Source of the DNA: Allacma fusca
Taxonomy: Eukaryota > Arthropoda > Collembola > Symphypleona > Sminthuridae
Assembly (NCBI GenBank): GCA_947179485.1
Contig: OX359248.1
Coordinates: 30,265,378-30,329,377, forward strand
Length of the DNA: 64,000 nt
Direction of reading: 5' to 3'
Numbering within the stretch: position 1 is the stretch's first letter; every line of letters begins with the position of its first letter. Position numbers and translations under genes: made by a program. The notes beneath the pieces are model-generated. The model had not been told where the DNA came from and made no database searches. It saw only the letters and a list, made by a program, of their open reading frames with translations. Below are positions 25,241 to 40,190 of this stretch, one piece after another.

Positions 25241-26074
25241 AGTAGAAAATTTGCTTTGAATGCAAGGATAAAAGGTGTGGTTCTCTACTGATTCTCGGAA
25301 ATGACACAAAGTAATACATATAATAATATCAGATAGGAAAAATGGAGCTGAAACTACGGAGAAGGACTCAAAAATATAATGAGAGTTTGTATATACAGAT
25401 AATACCCCATTTATCCGATTTGACGCTGACGTGAGCATATAAATTTAATCAATAATGCACACTTTCCAGGAATCTTTGTTTTGCGTATGATTTTATGTAA
25501 TAATTAAACACGACTGTGCAGGAAACTCGGAGGGAATTATTGTAGTAGAGATAGATATTTGTTACCTTGGTAAAAGCTTGGGGGTGTACATATACATAAT
25601 GTACTTAATATAATAAGTAAAGCTTTTACAATAGTACTGATAATTTAAATGGGAAAGCTCAGGCCTTGGGCTAAAAAAAATAAGAGAGTTAATCTATTAA
25701 AATAATTTTCCTCCAGCAGCTTCATTTTTCTCTGCCCTTTGAATTATTATAGTGTGCTGCAGAGAGGCAGGTTAGACATGATTGACTCAAAAATGCATGA
25801 CAATTTCCAACAAGACTTTTCTCACGGGATGATTGTGTCATGCATGTGTGTCTTCTGTATATGACCGTCGAATTACAATATTATTAGATTTCAATGATTT
25901 CTCGGTCAAACATGCAATGATATTTGATGACTCTTGAGAGTTGCTCTGTATTATACATAATAGCGTGCAATGAGTCCTTTTGTTACTCCCAAAGAATTCT
26001 GTTTAGGTAGACAGAAGACACGTGTGTGGGCACACTGTCCATGCATCCCCAAATACTACTTAACTTTCATGTTG

Positions 26075-26091
26075 CACACACACACACACAC
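26075..26091 (+). repeat. (CA)n microsatellite
   Basis: About eight CA units. Confidence 0.9.
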
Positions 26092-26365
26092 CCGTGAATA
26101 GTACAAAAGTATTGTCGTTTTGTGCCGACCATGTGAAAATCGTGTGTGACGGACACTTGACTGTTATTTTATCCTATGTCCAACCTACGAGGACATATCA
26201 ACCATTTTACTTTCCTCTCTCTCTCTCACTCAACTATAACTATCGGTTACGTTCAACAACAAAACCCTCACGTATATGATTACTGCTCTTGAACACACAC
26301 ACACGAAACGGATCCACTTGACAGTTTACAAACAACAATTAGTTCCTATTTGTTTTTCCAGCCCG

Positions 26366-26384
26366 ACACACACACACACACACA
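26366..26384 (+). repeat. (AC)n microsatellite
   Basis: About nine AC units. Confidence 0.9.
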
Positions 26385-27589
26385 TACAGTAACATAGAAT
26401 CAACGACAATATCACAATCACGTTATTTTCATAATTGACTTTTTAACTGTCACATCTTCATTAATACCAAAAATATGAAGATGCGCCGGACAGAGCTCAA
26501 AAGCTCAAATACATTCAAATCTTTTACGCAATCCTACACCTAATTGGTATGATTCTCTTTAAATTATTTAATCTCACTAATTGAGACTTTTTTAAAAGTG
26601 AAATCATGCTCAGTGTAATCTTCGTGCATATCCTGTATTACTCTGTGATAAATATTTAACCAAACCGGAATATTTTCCCATGTTTCGCAATAACTTCTTC
26701 CTCAATTTTCTTCTACTTAATGCATTTATGCAATAAGACGCAAAATCAAGGTTTGGACACATCACAGGTCCCTCGCAATGAAATGTACCCATTTTTTTTC
26801 TGTTTAATCAAACTTGGGTTTTGAATTATCAGATGAGCATTAGTAGGTTTGAAATGTATGTGTATGCATATCCTGTAGAGTTGTAGTTTTTCTGAATGAA
26901 AATATTTTTCGCTGTAGAGGATTCATCAAAGAAGCTTCTTGTCGTGGACGAGCGTATGTTTTAAAAAGCAGGAGGGATAAATACTAAGGATAACAAATAA
27001 GGGCAGGTGGAGAGTTCAAGCATGTAAATAAGATATGATTAGAATTATTATTAAAAATTGGATAAGTTGATCTAGGAAAGTAAAGAGAGGAGTTTTTGAT
27101 AAATATACATCCGGTGGTAAAAGTCGTCTCGGCTGTGCTGGCAGTAAAACCAGTCAGAGTGAAAAAATAAACTCGGTAATTTGTTCCATGGGTGTATGCA
27201 TCATGCTCCTTGTTTTTGTTCCGGATGCTCTACTTTGATAGATTCACATTGAAATCAGGCTTAACATGCATGAGACAGCAGATGAGTAGGGGAGAACTCC
27301 CTGGGTCTTGTACAGAAGATAATATGTAGATAAGTGTGGTCATGAGTGTGGGGTAGCAGTGGTGAAAAAAAAAATAACAATTATACTGATATTTGTTCGA
27401 AAGGATTCACAATACCTTCTTGGTTCGGCACCGATTTAACTTGCTAGTATATGGTCTTGTAAGTTGGAGACTGTGAGTAATGTACAATGATACATGTCAG
27501 TTTGATTTGATTTCCCAAACTCATGGTTTGCACCTTTCTGCATTTTTTTCTGTCATGGTCATTTACACTCAGGGATTATCTGGGAAGAG

Positions 27590-27590
<1 letters not shown>

Positions 27591-27626
<36 letters not shown>
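27591..27626 (+). repeat. (GA)n microsatellite
   Basis: About 18 GA units. Confidence 0.96.
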
Positions 27627-27630
<4 letters not shown>

Positions 27631-29367
27631 AGAGGAGCAAGGGAAAGAATAGGGATTCTAATGAATGACATAAGCAAACATGTAAGAGCACGTCCCACAA
27701 ATGGTCAAATGCAATGAGCACCTACGGCAAATTAAGTCACGGCGTCTTCTTATCTGGTAATGAATCCATATTGGATAGGTAAAAGACCATATAAAAGTTC
27801 TGATGAATTCCCTTCACTAACCCTTGTGTCCTCTTGTATTTGAATTTCAACCAGAATTACATATGTAAGTAACATTTTTTCTTCACCTTTCCGGTCTTCA
27901 CAACTTCGCTAGAGCTTTAATGTCTTCGTAATGATTCTGAGTTGATACATGCACGAGCTCTGAACTACACTATACTCATCCAAGAATGTATATATATATA
28001 GGTACCTCTTTTTTAGTGTCTACAGCTTTGCTTAGTCTCCATTATTTAAATTGCATTTTGTATTGCTAACTGTGAGGACAAAACTTTATATGGGGTACGT
28101 ACATATTTATGCAGGCTTAATAAAAACATGGCAGAATGCGCTCTCACCTCTTTTCCTCCCTCAGCCTTGTGTATTTTGAAAGACGGGAAAAGAAAAGTGT
28201 AAAAGAAATTTAAATCGGTCGTTGTAGTATGACAACGACAAAAAGACCCATAAAAAATATAGTCAGTCAGAAGAAGGAAAAATAGTGCGTCAACTTCTGG
28301 AGCAGAATCACACCCGCGACAACTCAGCACACCAGCCAGAGAGGCTGGTGGTGTGTGGAGATAAAAAAAAAGAAGGGAAAAATCCTACGAGCGGAAAAAG
28401 AGTAAAAGTTGTAAAATATATTATGGAAACAGAGAAAAAAGGAGGCGATGATAGAGGAAGTGGAGAGAACATCCAGAAATGAAAAAGTGTTGAATGCACA
28501 TATGAATCCTGAATTTTTCCTCCTATGTATTTTTCCATGTGAGTTTTTTTTTTCAAGCTTAGTTTGTTCCAGACGAGGAACTAGGCGAAGAAGGAAAAGA
28601 AGTAGAAGTAGAAGGAAAAGCTGAGTTAAGCTATTTTCATTTCAAATGTTCATTCATATTCAATCTCTGTAGGAGTACAAGTCTATTACTTCTTGTATCT
28701 CTCAGGATAGGAAGAGGGAATTGCTTGCAGAAAATGGGATTCCTTGGAAATATCTACCCATTCACAAGAGACTACCCGGAAAATACAATGCTGTTTGTAT
28801 ACACATTTGAACGATTCTCAGAGAAAACTTTTATACTTATAGGGATATTATTATTGACTTTATATTTTCTTCCGCAAACGGTTACACACGGTTATAGGGC
28901 TCTGCTGCATACTAGTTCTTTCTGATGTTCCGTCCTCTTTCCATGGAATTATACATACACATAGACATAGATATCTCTTCAAAAACCGAAAGGTTCTTCT
29001 CCCACAAAATATATTGAAATCATCCAAGCGCTCTCATTCCGAGCTCTCCCTCCTCTTTAATGTCTGTAGCTTCTCATAAATGTCCATCATAAACAATATT
29101 CGTAGCAAACTTTTGTAAACATAACGGGATGGGCTACTTCCCTTCATTACGGGGATGGTTCATTAGTCTTATTGTCAGTTTGAGAAGTTACTTGGATTTC
29201 TTGACCCTCTTGGCGTCTCATTGAATTAGCAATCTAGGCTTTAATCTTTTTAAGTCACCAGCCTGCACTAAAATATGTACAGTTAGGAGCAATTTCTCTT
29301 ATTTCAATGATTTAATTCAACCTCTGCCATCGTCTTGAATATTTGAGTATCTCTGGGCTTCCCATAC

Positions 29368-29370
<3 letters not shown>

Positions 29371-29399
<29 letters not shown>

Positions 29400-29401
29400 C
29401 A
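29371..29401 (+). repeat. (ACAT)n microsatellite
   Basis: About seven to eight ACAT units. Confidence 0.93.
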
Positions 29402-30264
29402 CTGTGCTCTGCACAGCACAGCAAGGAACAATTTTGAAGTACGAGAAAAAAAAACTCCTAACCGGAAAACGCAGGCTTTCCTCAAGTACTACTACTCCAT
29501 GGAAGGTAAAACACAATGAAAACATATGTACAATATCAATATTGACGTTATATGCAAAATGAAGTTTTAAAAACCGGCAATTTCCTTCTGAACCGGTATC
29601 GTTACTGTGCTGTAGTATCAAAGTTTATGTGAAAATAACAGACACAGTAGTAAAGGAGAAGCAAAGCAAATAATAGCCTTACCTATTACTAAAACTTGTA
29701 ATGTAACTTTGTGCATGTCTGGATGGGAGGATAGGTCTGCATTTAAGGACATACATAATTACATACAATGTACAAGTAGCTATATAGTCATGCATAATAG
29801 AGCTAGTTGAAATGGAAACTTTACTCCATAGGAAGACTTGAGGCCTTCATTGTATAGGAAAGAAGCGAGACAGGAAAGGAATGAATGGGATTGATGAGAA
29901 AATCTTTTAATCTCGTCAGTTGAGACCACTTATAGAGGAGAACGTTGAATAGGCATAAAGCACACCCTGGCACCGGCCAATTTACCCGCATAATACAACC
30001 ATAATAGAAGTCATTCGTACACCTTGATAAAATATTCGTTATTCGTATTGATCAAGAATCCCTCCATGCCTTGGGAATGATTAGTCTGGCTATTGTGGAG
30101 TTAATTGCATTTGGAAAGCTACTTGGAACGGAGGAAAAGGCACATGGGCAGGGGTATATTCTCACATGTACATCAGTCTGGGATATACACTCAAGTATTG
30201 ATACAAGTTTTTGTAAGTTCCTTATTTGCCATCCCTCCTCTCCTGTTGGAAACTCCAACATCGG

Positions 30265-30291
30265 TTGTGTGTGTGTGTGTGTGTGTGTGTG
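30265..30291 (+). repeat. (GT)n microsatellite
   Basis: About 13 GT units. Confidence 0.94.
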
Positions 30292-33200
30292 GACTCGGAG
30301 GAAAAAGCAAGAAGTAATAGCATGTTTTCCTAACAAAACCAAGAACCAAGTTTTCCACATGTTCTCAAAGGAAGGAATTTTCACTCCATAATAGATTCCT
30401 ATTGCCTATCACACAAGTTAAGTACCTGCGCTTATCATTCACGAGCAACTATATAGACTATTGTAGGAACACTTCAAGCCGGACAAAAACTTGTCATTTG
30501 TTTACTCCTTCCATGTACATATAACAGATCGTTATTATTAGGCTTTGGACTGCACTTGCCCTGTATCTGTAATACCATAACCCATTGTAGTCACTCACCT
30601 GGGTCATGGCGTGGAGAGACGGCCCAAAACTACACGTATGGATACATATCCCTATAATGTGTTTCCAATTGATAGCTCCGCAAATAACATTAAATGCTCG
30701 TTGGTAGTAGTGAGTTGGAAACAAATGTAAAGGAGCTGTGAAACTACATGTAACACATTGACAAAGTGCGCTGGAATTATCTACACTTATTATAGCTAAT
30801 CCAAGCCACTTCCTTCCTATCCTTCACATGCGAGAGGAGGGCTGTAAAAACCCAAAGGCTTCCATTATTATGTAGAAACCCTCACATGTACATATGACCA
30901 TAGCACTCGGCATGAAATCTCAAATTAAGTTTTTTATCAACAATTAAAGCAATAATACAAATAAGTTTATTCAGATGCGGGGTTCGAGTGACGGAGCCCC
31001 ACACTCTGGAGTTTAATACTGACTCAGAGACTAAATTCAAACAATGATATTCAGAAATATAGAGTCTGAATAATAAAGAGCTGATCGAAAGTCAACTGAA
31101 CATTAAAATGTAATGAATCTAATGTATTTCACATTTCATGGTAAATCGTTCAAAAGAGAGCAGCTGGAGTTTGGACAAGGACGGTGATACAGTAGTTGTG
31201 GATGTAGGAGTAATAATAATAGGAGTGCCGTAAATACTATAGATATGGCAGGAGTACTGATGCCATATCTATTTTTTCCAGCGGCACTCGGCCTATCTCT
31301 CTATTTTCCCTGTAGTTACTTATGTGACTCTCGAGTGATGAATTCAAGCATGAAAAGATGGACAAAAGAGTCTGCATATGGCCGGAAGGAAATTGTTTAA
31401 ACCGATTAAAAGAGACAAAAGCCATTTCCGCAACGCACCGATTTCATTGTTGATGGAACGACACACAGGTTCAACTCTCACGTTCCGAACACACTGTGGA
31501 CATTGTACAAGTGTTACATTCTATTATATCTGGTGTATACCTAATTGTCACAGCAATAGAGAGGGTTTAGTGTAGTCACTTAGCATGTGCATGGTGTTAT
31601 AATATCCTAGGGAATAAAGGGCTGCTTTTTATTCCTACAAATTTTCAACTTATTATATTCCACACACTCTGACTATCTGTCCAGTCACACTGGCTATGAC
31701 AGTGTATACAGGTTCTAATTTTATTCTATGGGAATATAGCGTCTCTATACTTTCCACTCTGATGTATGTAAATAGTAGTTTCATATATATATCTATATTT
31801 ATCCGAGCTGGACAAAAAGTGTAGCAGTGTTCATCTGCATATGCATGCATGTAAGTATGTATGTAATTATGTATGTATGTACATAGGGAGAGGGACTGAG
31901 AATGGGAATTTATTGTTATGGTTAAGTAAGCCTCACCCGGTCGACAGTTGATAATCTTGGTCAACATCATTTTCGACAATTTAAACTCGTTCGATTATTA
32001 CATTAGGACTACATTAGCATTGTTATTACCCAGTTAAAACCCAGGTCTAATGAACATAGGAAAGGCTTCTGCTCTGTACTTCCAGGCGGCATTTATTTCA
32101 ATTGGTTTATTTTATGGTCAATTGTTCAACTTTAATGATCCCAGTTGAGATTTTACTTGCGATACCTGTGCTTGTTGTATTTAATCACCAAGCTGTACAG
32201 AGCCTCACCTCTGTGCATTTCATGTTTCCACTATTATGTATATACAAGTTGTACAGTGCACAGCTTTAGAATTTACAATAGTCCAGACGCGCAGAGAGTA
32301 TACAGTAGAGGGGAAGAAGAAAAAAAAAGCAGAATCAATAAGCTGAAATGTTACAGCAGCAATTTTTGTACAACTCCCTCTTCATCTTTTATTCGCTTTG
32401 TTCTCTTTATACTATATGTAATTAAAGATTCAATGATGCTACAGTATTTCATTGGATTTCACAGGAAGATTTCATGGAAATACCAATCGTCATGAGTTTT
32501 AGTGTCATTATTGACAACACATTAAATCCGCACTTGAGTCAGGGTACTCCTTTCATGTCTCTCTATGCTCTGTGTATAGTAGGAGCTTTCCCAGAACTAA
32601 GGATGAGTACAGGAAGTAGTCGCTGCAGTGTGTTTGAGCATAAAAACTGGGCATAAAATATGTCAAATAATTAAACTGTATTGAAAATAATTTAGATGTT
32701 CAATGACACTGTGAAGCAGTCATTTGTAGTTTAATTTATGTATTCGGTCATTCCCACGATTAACACACAAGTTTAAGGAAGATAATACTTACCCTCACGG
32801 GGACTGACTTATACAGTAGGTGTATGTATGCATTCTCCCTGGATGATTGTAAATTGTAATGCATGCCTTGACTTGAGTTTTACAATGATGGATGTAAAGT
32901 TATTGCGTGCATTTAAACGCTCCTTTGACATTGTGGGTAATAAGTTATTTGCTCCTAGTAACATGAGAAATTAAAGGTAGAGGTAGTACTCCGGATCAGA
33001 TGTGAGACAAACCATTACGACTGTCGTAATGTCTTTGAAAACCTCGGATAATGTGTGTGTGTAGCTATTGAAAAGATTAGGAGATAGTCTTGATTGCAAA
33101 CAGAATTCCAATAAAAAAAAACCCAATGTTTTCAAAAGAAGGAGCAGCTCCGAAGAGCTGTGAACGAGTTATAGAGTATGTGTTCACACTGTACCCCAGC

Positions 33201-34603
33201 GTATACCTCCTACTATTTTGTATATATACACGTGAGCGACATATAGTAAAGGAAAAGATTAAAGGCCGATGCCAGTGTAAGATATCTGGAGTAGATTACA
33301 AAGATGTTAAAGGGTATGTGTTCTCTAAGTTGGATAATTGAAGGGTACCGACTCTACGCTTTGACTCTCACTCCGTCATCATCATCATCAACCAACAACA
33401 TATTTCTTCTCACTGCCATCGCACCATACAGAATACACTGGAACAAGAAGTGTTTTATCTTGTAGCTCCTTCCATATGCCCACTACTGTGTAGCTACAAA
33501 TGTATACTGTAGATACACAACAGTTGAGTATGTAGTTACTGAACCTTTTGTTTTTATTCTAACCTCCATTAAACCCTGCCGCACTCATCAAGTGTATTAA
33601 CAGTCCATTTATTATCTCTGTCTGGGTCCATCCTCTCTCTCTGCGACTGAATTCTTAATTAAATCAATTTACTTTCAAATTATTCAAGCTAAACGTTTCC
33701 AACATCAACGATTAACATATTGCCTGGAGAAGTTTTTTTTTGCCCCTTCAAGCGTCAGTCTCCGTCTGCACAAATCCTTGACCACTGCCCACAGTAGCAA
33801 CAAGAACATGACTGTACACACTAATCAGTCATAAAAATTAGTGGAAGGAGATGTAAGCACTCATTTGATTAATTGTGAGGGCTGCAAATATTTCAAATTT
33901 GTTTTCACTTGAGACTCATTGTCAATGCAGTATTCATTGGGGATTCGTCTGCACTTTAAAAAAGTTCATCAGAATTTTATTTGTGTTAATTGCAATTGTA
34001 CAAGCACCCCTATATGTACTAGTATTCTTTCCATTTCCTTAATGTACCCTATTTTTCGCTCCCATTACTGCACAGCTTCCAAGCTAGTTTGCAAGGCTAA
34101 TTTCCCGATCATTGTGCACACAGTTTTTTAATGGCCTTATCAACGCAAACCTATTTTAATTTAAATGGAACAGTTTGCAGGGTTATCATTATTGTGTCGA
34201 TAGTTGATATATGAGAGAGGCCCTATAGCACACGAACCTTCCTTTTAAATTCATAAGCCATCAATTGCAGGGTGAAGGCTTGGCTATTCAAGAGAAGTTT
34301 TATTTGGGATGTAATTTGTAATGGATATTATGTAGAGACTTATTATCATATATATTGGAAAAAATCCAAAGATGAAAAGGAGTAGAATGTAGCCATGCAT
34401 GGGGTATCTACATGAATTTGTTTGGAGGCATACACGTCCGTCAAACTGTTCATTTAAGCTACTTTGACGTAATTTGATGGTCAATTTCTACAGAATAACA
34501 AATCCCAATGAGGAAGCTTATGAGACAATGGGAGTTGGTGTAAATTGTATGATGTTGGGAGTGTCTCCCTTTATAGCTGGAGCCGGAAGGTCAGTTAATT
34601 TTG

Positions 34604-34608
<5 letters not shown>

Positions 34609-34652
<44 letters not shown>
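34609..34652 (+). repeat. (CT)n microsatellite
   Basis: About 22 CT units. Confidence 0.96.
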
Positions 34653-34655
<3 letters not shown>

Positions 34656-34899
34656 TTGGCAATGTAGATACAAGATAATGGACTTTACTAAATGTAATGG
34701 AAACTCATACATTGTAGTCTAGCTTCACTCCGACGCTTTGTACAATCTTGTAGTTTAATTTTGTTTGGAGTTTGTTTCTGACCCTCGTAGAGATGAAAAT
34801 AACAATTAGACCTGATAGAGCTTCAAGAATAATTGTTTTTATGATTTAGAGACAAGAGCAGTCAGATTGTGCATGGTTGGGCTTGATAGGAAGCTGTAT

Positions 34900-35260
34900 T
34901 TATATTGTTAAGCCCCTCCAAGTTTGAACTTGAATGATTCATTGCAAATAGGACAATAAATAAGAGCGGAAAATTTGTTTGTTCCGTAAAATGCTGGGAA
35001 AGCCTTGGCTCAGTATGAAATAAGCATTCAGAGGGAATTAAATGACAAAACCAATAAAATCACGGAAATTACCAGGGCAAAGCAATTACAACTGCAGCAC
35101 TAGCCGGCTCATTATCTGGAGAGAGAATCTCATCTTAAATAAATCACGGGGCTTATATACGAGCTAATTAATTATATAAATATTCAAGTTTAAGTGCCAG
35201 TTCTTATCGTGGAGTTCTGCCTCGTAAATCAACTCCTCTCCACACGTGGATATTCATTCT
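34900..35260. promoter_or_regulatory. Candidate conserved non-coding block
   Basis: The stretch is free of microsatellites. It contains AAGCAATTACAACTGC (35079-), GAGCTAATTAATTATATAAA (35161-), AATGATTCATTGCAAAT and a CACGTG E-box at 35243-35248. Varied composition and site density look like an enhancer of a developmental gene; unproven. Confidence 0.28.
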
Positions 35261-38200
35261 GTATTTATATGAGTTGAAAGCCCAGGCCTATGGATATAAG
35301 TACATAGTACATCCCAGAAATGAAATACCCCAAGACCAGAGCTACCATTTAGTATCAAAATCTATCCCATACTAAAGTTAAACCTGAGTATCGGAATTAC
35401 CTTGTTCTTTCACACTTTCAATGTTTCCATCAAGGACTTAAACTCCTGGAAAGAGTAATTGCGCTGTTGTTACATCGGAAATGCTCCTTGTTCAAATGTG
35501 AAAACAAGGATCAAACATATGTTGCCATGACCAACCTAGTTAAAGATTTGATAAATCAGTTTCAGTTGTGGAGATTTTTTTTCTGTGTGTGCTGTACATC
35601 AGAAAAAATTATCTTGGAAAGAAAATAAATAGCGGTGTAGTTTTTCTGCAGGGGAGATTAATGTATGTACATACATACGTACAAATGTATGTGTGATGCT
35701 ACGGATGAAGTCATGCCTTCCGTTGCCCTCCTTAAAAATCCCACTATCTACAGATAGATACTAGTGCCGGGGAGGATGAAAGACAAGTTTGATTGTCCTT
35801 CTGATGATATCGAGGACTCTTATTGCAATTAGGTATGCAGTGAGGAAATTTTTTGAAGCTAGTAAAAATCCTGTATAGTGGAAGTGGAATCCCATCTGAA
35901 ATTGAAAAGGTAATGAACTGCGGGTGTTTACAATGGAGACGGCATCTAGATATATGGTGAGCAATAATTCATTCATGCAAATATTCCGCGTTTATGCTCG
36001 GTAGTTAGCTCCACATTAGGTGATTATATTTCAATTTGGAATTTACAGTCTACAAGGGGGGAGGGAGAGGAGTTGGCTTCTCTTCAGCACAAAATACGTG
36101 ACCGTTTTCCCTGTGAAATTTTCTCTCATATACATATAGATACTCTAGTATGAAATTAAGTGTTACTTGTGAAAAATGCTGGGCATCGTAAACTATAGGG
36201 AACATACAAGAGGACTAATGGGAGGGAGCACGGCTCTCTTTTCCTCCCTGTTCAAGAAGACAGAGGGAAACTAATCTAGGTACTTTTTGGCACTCTTAAG
36301 GTCCTCGATGATTATGAAGGTAGTGAGAGATCTGATAGAATCCCCGTGAGTCATGTATGTATCTAATATGCACGAATTTTACAAGCGATTACCCTACTAT
36401 TACCATGTGTGTGAGAGAGAGAGAAAGAGGAAAGATTTGGATATATATTGGGATATCAAAAATGACGACGACGGCTCTTTGAGCAGGTAATAACAATGCA
36501 GATATAAAGAACAGGTTCAAATCACTCCATAATCCCAGACAATAACCAATAATATATTTCCCTTATACTTACTCAGACTCCCCCTTTCCAATATCATCTC
36601 TCTCTCTCCAAAGGTTTCCAAAGTTTAGTAATTACTTAAAGGATGCATATCTATACATACAGACGCAATCTCATCTGTGGAAGGGATGAGTGTATGAGAG
36701 GAATACCAGGATGCAGAAGAAGAAGAAGAAGAGCCAGAAGAGTAGATACAGTATGTTGATGATCTTCCGTAATTGAACAGAGACTAAATGATGAGCAATT
36801 GAAATGATTGCTGAAATGAGCTCTAGTCTAGTAAATAGATGCAATTTCACAATTTTTATTATTCCCCCACTCAACCCAAGGCTCCACTTATATACCCTCA
36901 CTATTAGATTTACATCTACTTATTTCACCATTTTACTCTGATTACTAACCATCCCTCCATGATTCAGACAGCGTCTCGCTATTACTTGCAATTCACCTGC
37001 ATCCTATCCCAGAGTAGCCCTGGTTCTAAGATACAGTATGTGATCACTAAAGGAACTCTGGGACTTGCTACGCTTTAGCACCACTCTTGTAAGTACTCTG
37101 CATTATAACGAGGTGACCATGTAGTTACCTCTTATATGGTACACCACGGGAAGAAAAATGGGAAAAAAGTAAATTCTTCACATTGAATTATATTGTAAAG
37201 TGACTTGAGAGGTGCCATGTATGAATTTCCATTTTTTCCCAAGTATGATACAGGCAGTTACTCAAGTAGAGCATAAAGTAAGTTGTTGTTAAGAAATAAT
37301 TATCTTTTAGGGGAATATTCCACCAGCCCTACAACACCTTCCAATTTCATAAATTTCAACATTTCACACACACACACACACCACTCACACAAAACTCCTC
37401 AATCAGCCAGTCAGTGAGTTTTAGATTGTTAGTGTGTAGTAGTAGATACTTATAGATCCTACAGTACTACACAAGATCCTATACACTTATCAAGGGGGTA
37501 AATACGATAGTGAGGGATGGGAGTCCGCTGAGTGCATAAGGGCTCTTATTATTAGCAAATCAACCACATTTGAGAAGTAATAGCTTGCTGAGTTATCAAA
37601 TCAAAACTGTCGATGAAATGCCCATTAGGATGCTATGTATTTTTCTCGTGCAAATCATCCGTGTAGCCGTATTTTTTCCCCCTGGGATTTAATGATCCAA
37701 AAAAGATTAATGTGTGACTGAATGGACTCAGAAGAAAAGTGCATACTGAGAGGAGCCGATCAGTTTGTCCGAGGAACAACATGAGACTAACAAAGTAAAG
37801 TAACATGCATGAGAAAGAATGTTTGCACCCCTCATTTTTTTTTCACGAAGGATACCTTTGCACTGAGTACTTGTGCTTGTATAGTATAATGTGTCTCTGT
37901 ATATGTATGGACCTGAGTAACTATACATATGTAGCTACTATGTATGTACATGCAGATTGACATATGTATCTATAGACACTAGTGAAAAAATAAGCATGGA
38001 AATATGCTACGGAATGATAGAGAGAATGGTGCAAGATGCGGAATCCTCTGCAAAAAAATATTAGGCAGGTGATAATATGAATGGTTGAATCATATAGTTG
38101 AGATAATAAATGAGCGCGTACCAATGAGAAATGTCACGATTCCAATCATTTTCACCGCACATCACTGGAGCATCTCACGATCATCAGAATAAAGAGTCGA

Positions 38201-38889
38201 CGAATGAAACGCCTAGCAAATTATATCATTCAATAGACAATTAGGATGAAGAAAAGACGACCATAAAGATATGAAATGAAATGAAACGACTGTATCTCCT
38301 TTAAAGAGCGACAAACAAGTTTCTCAACTGGCATTAGCCTATGGATTATTATGTAGCTCCATGCATATCATGCCGGCTGAAGTTAGCGTCATTTTCTTCT
38401 TGATGAACGTTTTTTTTTCTCTGTCTCTCTGTCTCTCTCTCTCTCCCTCTCGAAAGGCATGAACCCTCATTTTGTATACATGTGTAAGCACAGAGATAGC
38501 GATGAATAGCAAATAAGACAAGAATAGCTCCACACTGGTTACAAAATGCGTTATAATGTAATAGAGAGGAAAAATCCATGGGGAAAAAATAGATATAACT
38601 ATAAATAATGATAAAGGAAAAGGAACAGTTGGGAAGAACCGAGTTAATAAGGGAACTTTGCAAAGGTGCAGGAATTACAAAAGGATTCTTCCATGGAGAC
38701 TACTCTAATAATGATAAATAATGGAAGAGACGATAAGGCAAAAGTTAGCTCGTATTGAACAAGAACGTGTGCAATTACTCCGAGGTATTTACTTCTTTTA
38801 GTTACATTTTTATCCTATTACACATATTATAGTGGTTTATAAGTTCCGAGTCAATTCGTGGCTTTAGCTCTTCTCGGTCTTCTTCTTCT

Positions 38890-38891
<2 letters not shown>

Positions 38892-38920
<29 letters not shown>
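38892..38920 (+). repeat. (TC)n microsatellite
   Basis: About 14 TC units. Confidence 0.95.
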
Positions 38921-38923
<3 letters not shown>

Positions 38924-40108
38924 CGGCGACGACGTCCAACAATAACATAACCAATTCATTTACCTGGGCCGTTCAAATAATAAGGAACATTTTCCTGACT
39001 CCCTTGGCGCTGCGTCCGTAATAATACGGTACGGTGTTACTTAATAGTAAAGCATCCGTCCTTATATGTTGGTGGTTCCCTCATTTTTGTATCAGTGTAA
39101 TAAGTCAGTATTAGAAACAACACTACACTTGCATGTACATCCAATCCCAATGACTGCAAGTATGTATGTATGTATATATTTACATATGTACCTATGTATG
39201 TATATCTGTACAGGAACCGATTCCATGTCATTTCACCCTTCCATTCACATTTTAGAAATTATTTTGCGGTCCATAATTTTTATTAAAAAAAACTCCAACT
39301 ACCTCAATAATTTTGTCGAATTCCAACATTTTATTTTATTACAAAAGTACAGGTATTTGTCCGGAGATATGTATCTAAAATCCTTGAAATTAAATGACGA
39401 TAACCGCTTGGGAGATTATTGTTCCAGGGTATTTGTATAATAATTACATACAGAGACACAGCAGACATGCCAATGTATAGATACTTACTGTTTTTCGCTC
39501 TGAACGTATCCACTATAAAGAATCCATGCATGACAGACATAAAATATGTTACATAGGGAGCTATAAGACACTGGAGTAGATACTTGGCACTGTATTTATG
39601 TATGTTCCTTTGAGGAATGATCCCATAGATGACGGCGGATGGATGAGAACTTGAACTTATGCGTACGTATCCCTTTGATATGTATGTTAAGTGAATATGT
39701 ATGTACATATGTATGGTCAAAAGTGGCAGTTACTTTCATTTCATTTATTCTTATCATGATGTTCCTCCTCCAATTGTTAGTCCACTTGATGAAATCATAC
39801 ACTTTATAAGACTCGGAGGTACGACCAACAAGATATCATTATAAACGGTTGGCGACTAGTTTTTATCTTCATCCCACACCGGCATTTCTTCCAATTCATT
39901 TCATCTCTCTATAGATTGAAGTAAGAGACAGCCAAGTAGCCGTAAATATATGTTGGGGTGGACTATTAAAATAAACTTTGTAAGATAAGCACGTCATTTC
40001 TCTCCTGAGCATTTAAAACTAATAACTTGCTTGTACAAACCGCCTTGCTAAATACATGCATTGCGAAAATGAGCATTGCATTAAATGAATACCAAGAAGT
40101 TGGCAATG

Positions 40109-40110
<2 letters not shown>

Positions 40111-40156
<46 letters not shown>

Positions 40157-40190
40157 TGAGTGAGTGAGTGAGTGAGTGAGAGAGATACTA
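40111..40190 (+). repeat. (AG)n followed by (TGAG)n microsatellite
   Basis: About 20 AG units, then about seven TGAG units. Confidence 0.95.

Larger units (their letters stand above)
22661..34899. other. Gene-free stretch upstream of BarH, proximal part
   Basis: AT-rich intergenic DNA with microsatellites, the GGTACCTGT cluster, a candidate enhancer (24960-25240) and a short hairpin (28328-28353). No protein or RNA gene is recognised. Confidence 0.55.

Noticed and set aside
30978-31000. tRNA T-arm-like GGGGTTCGAGT
   Set aside because: The flanks do not form acceptor, D or anticodon stems.
36510-36530. tRNA B-box-like GGTTCAAATC
   Set aside because: No cloverleaf can be folded around it and no A box lies at the right distance.
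38339-38663. Open frames with Arg/Glu-rich segments
   Set aside because: Explained by the TC-rich tract at about 38410-38450; frames overlap each other and lack any domain.
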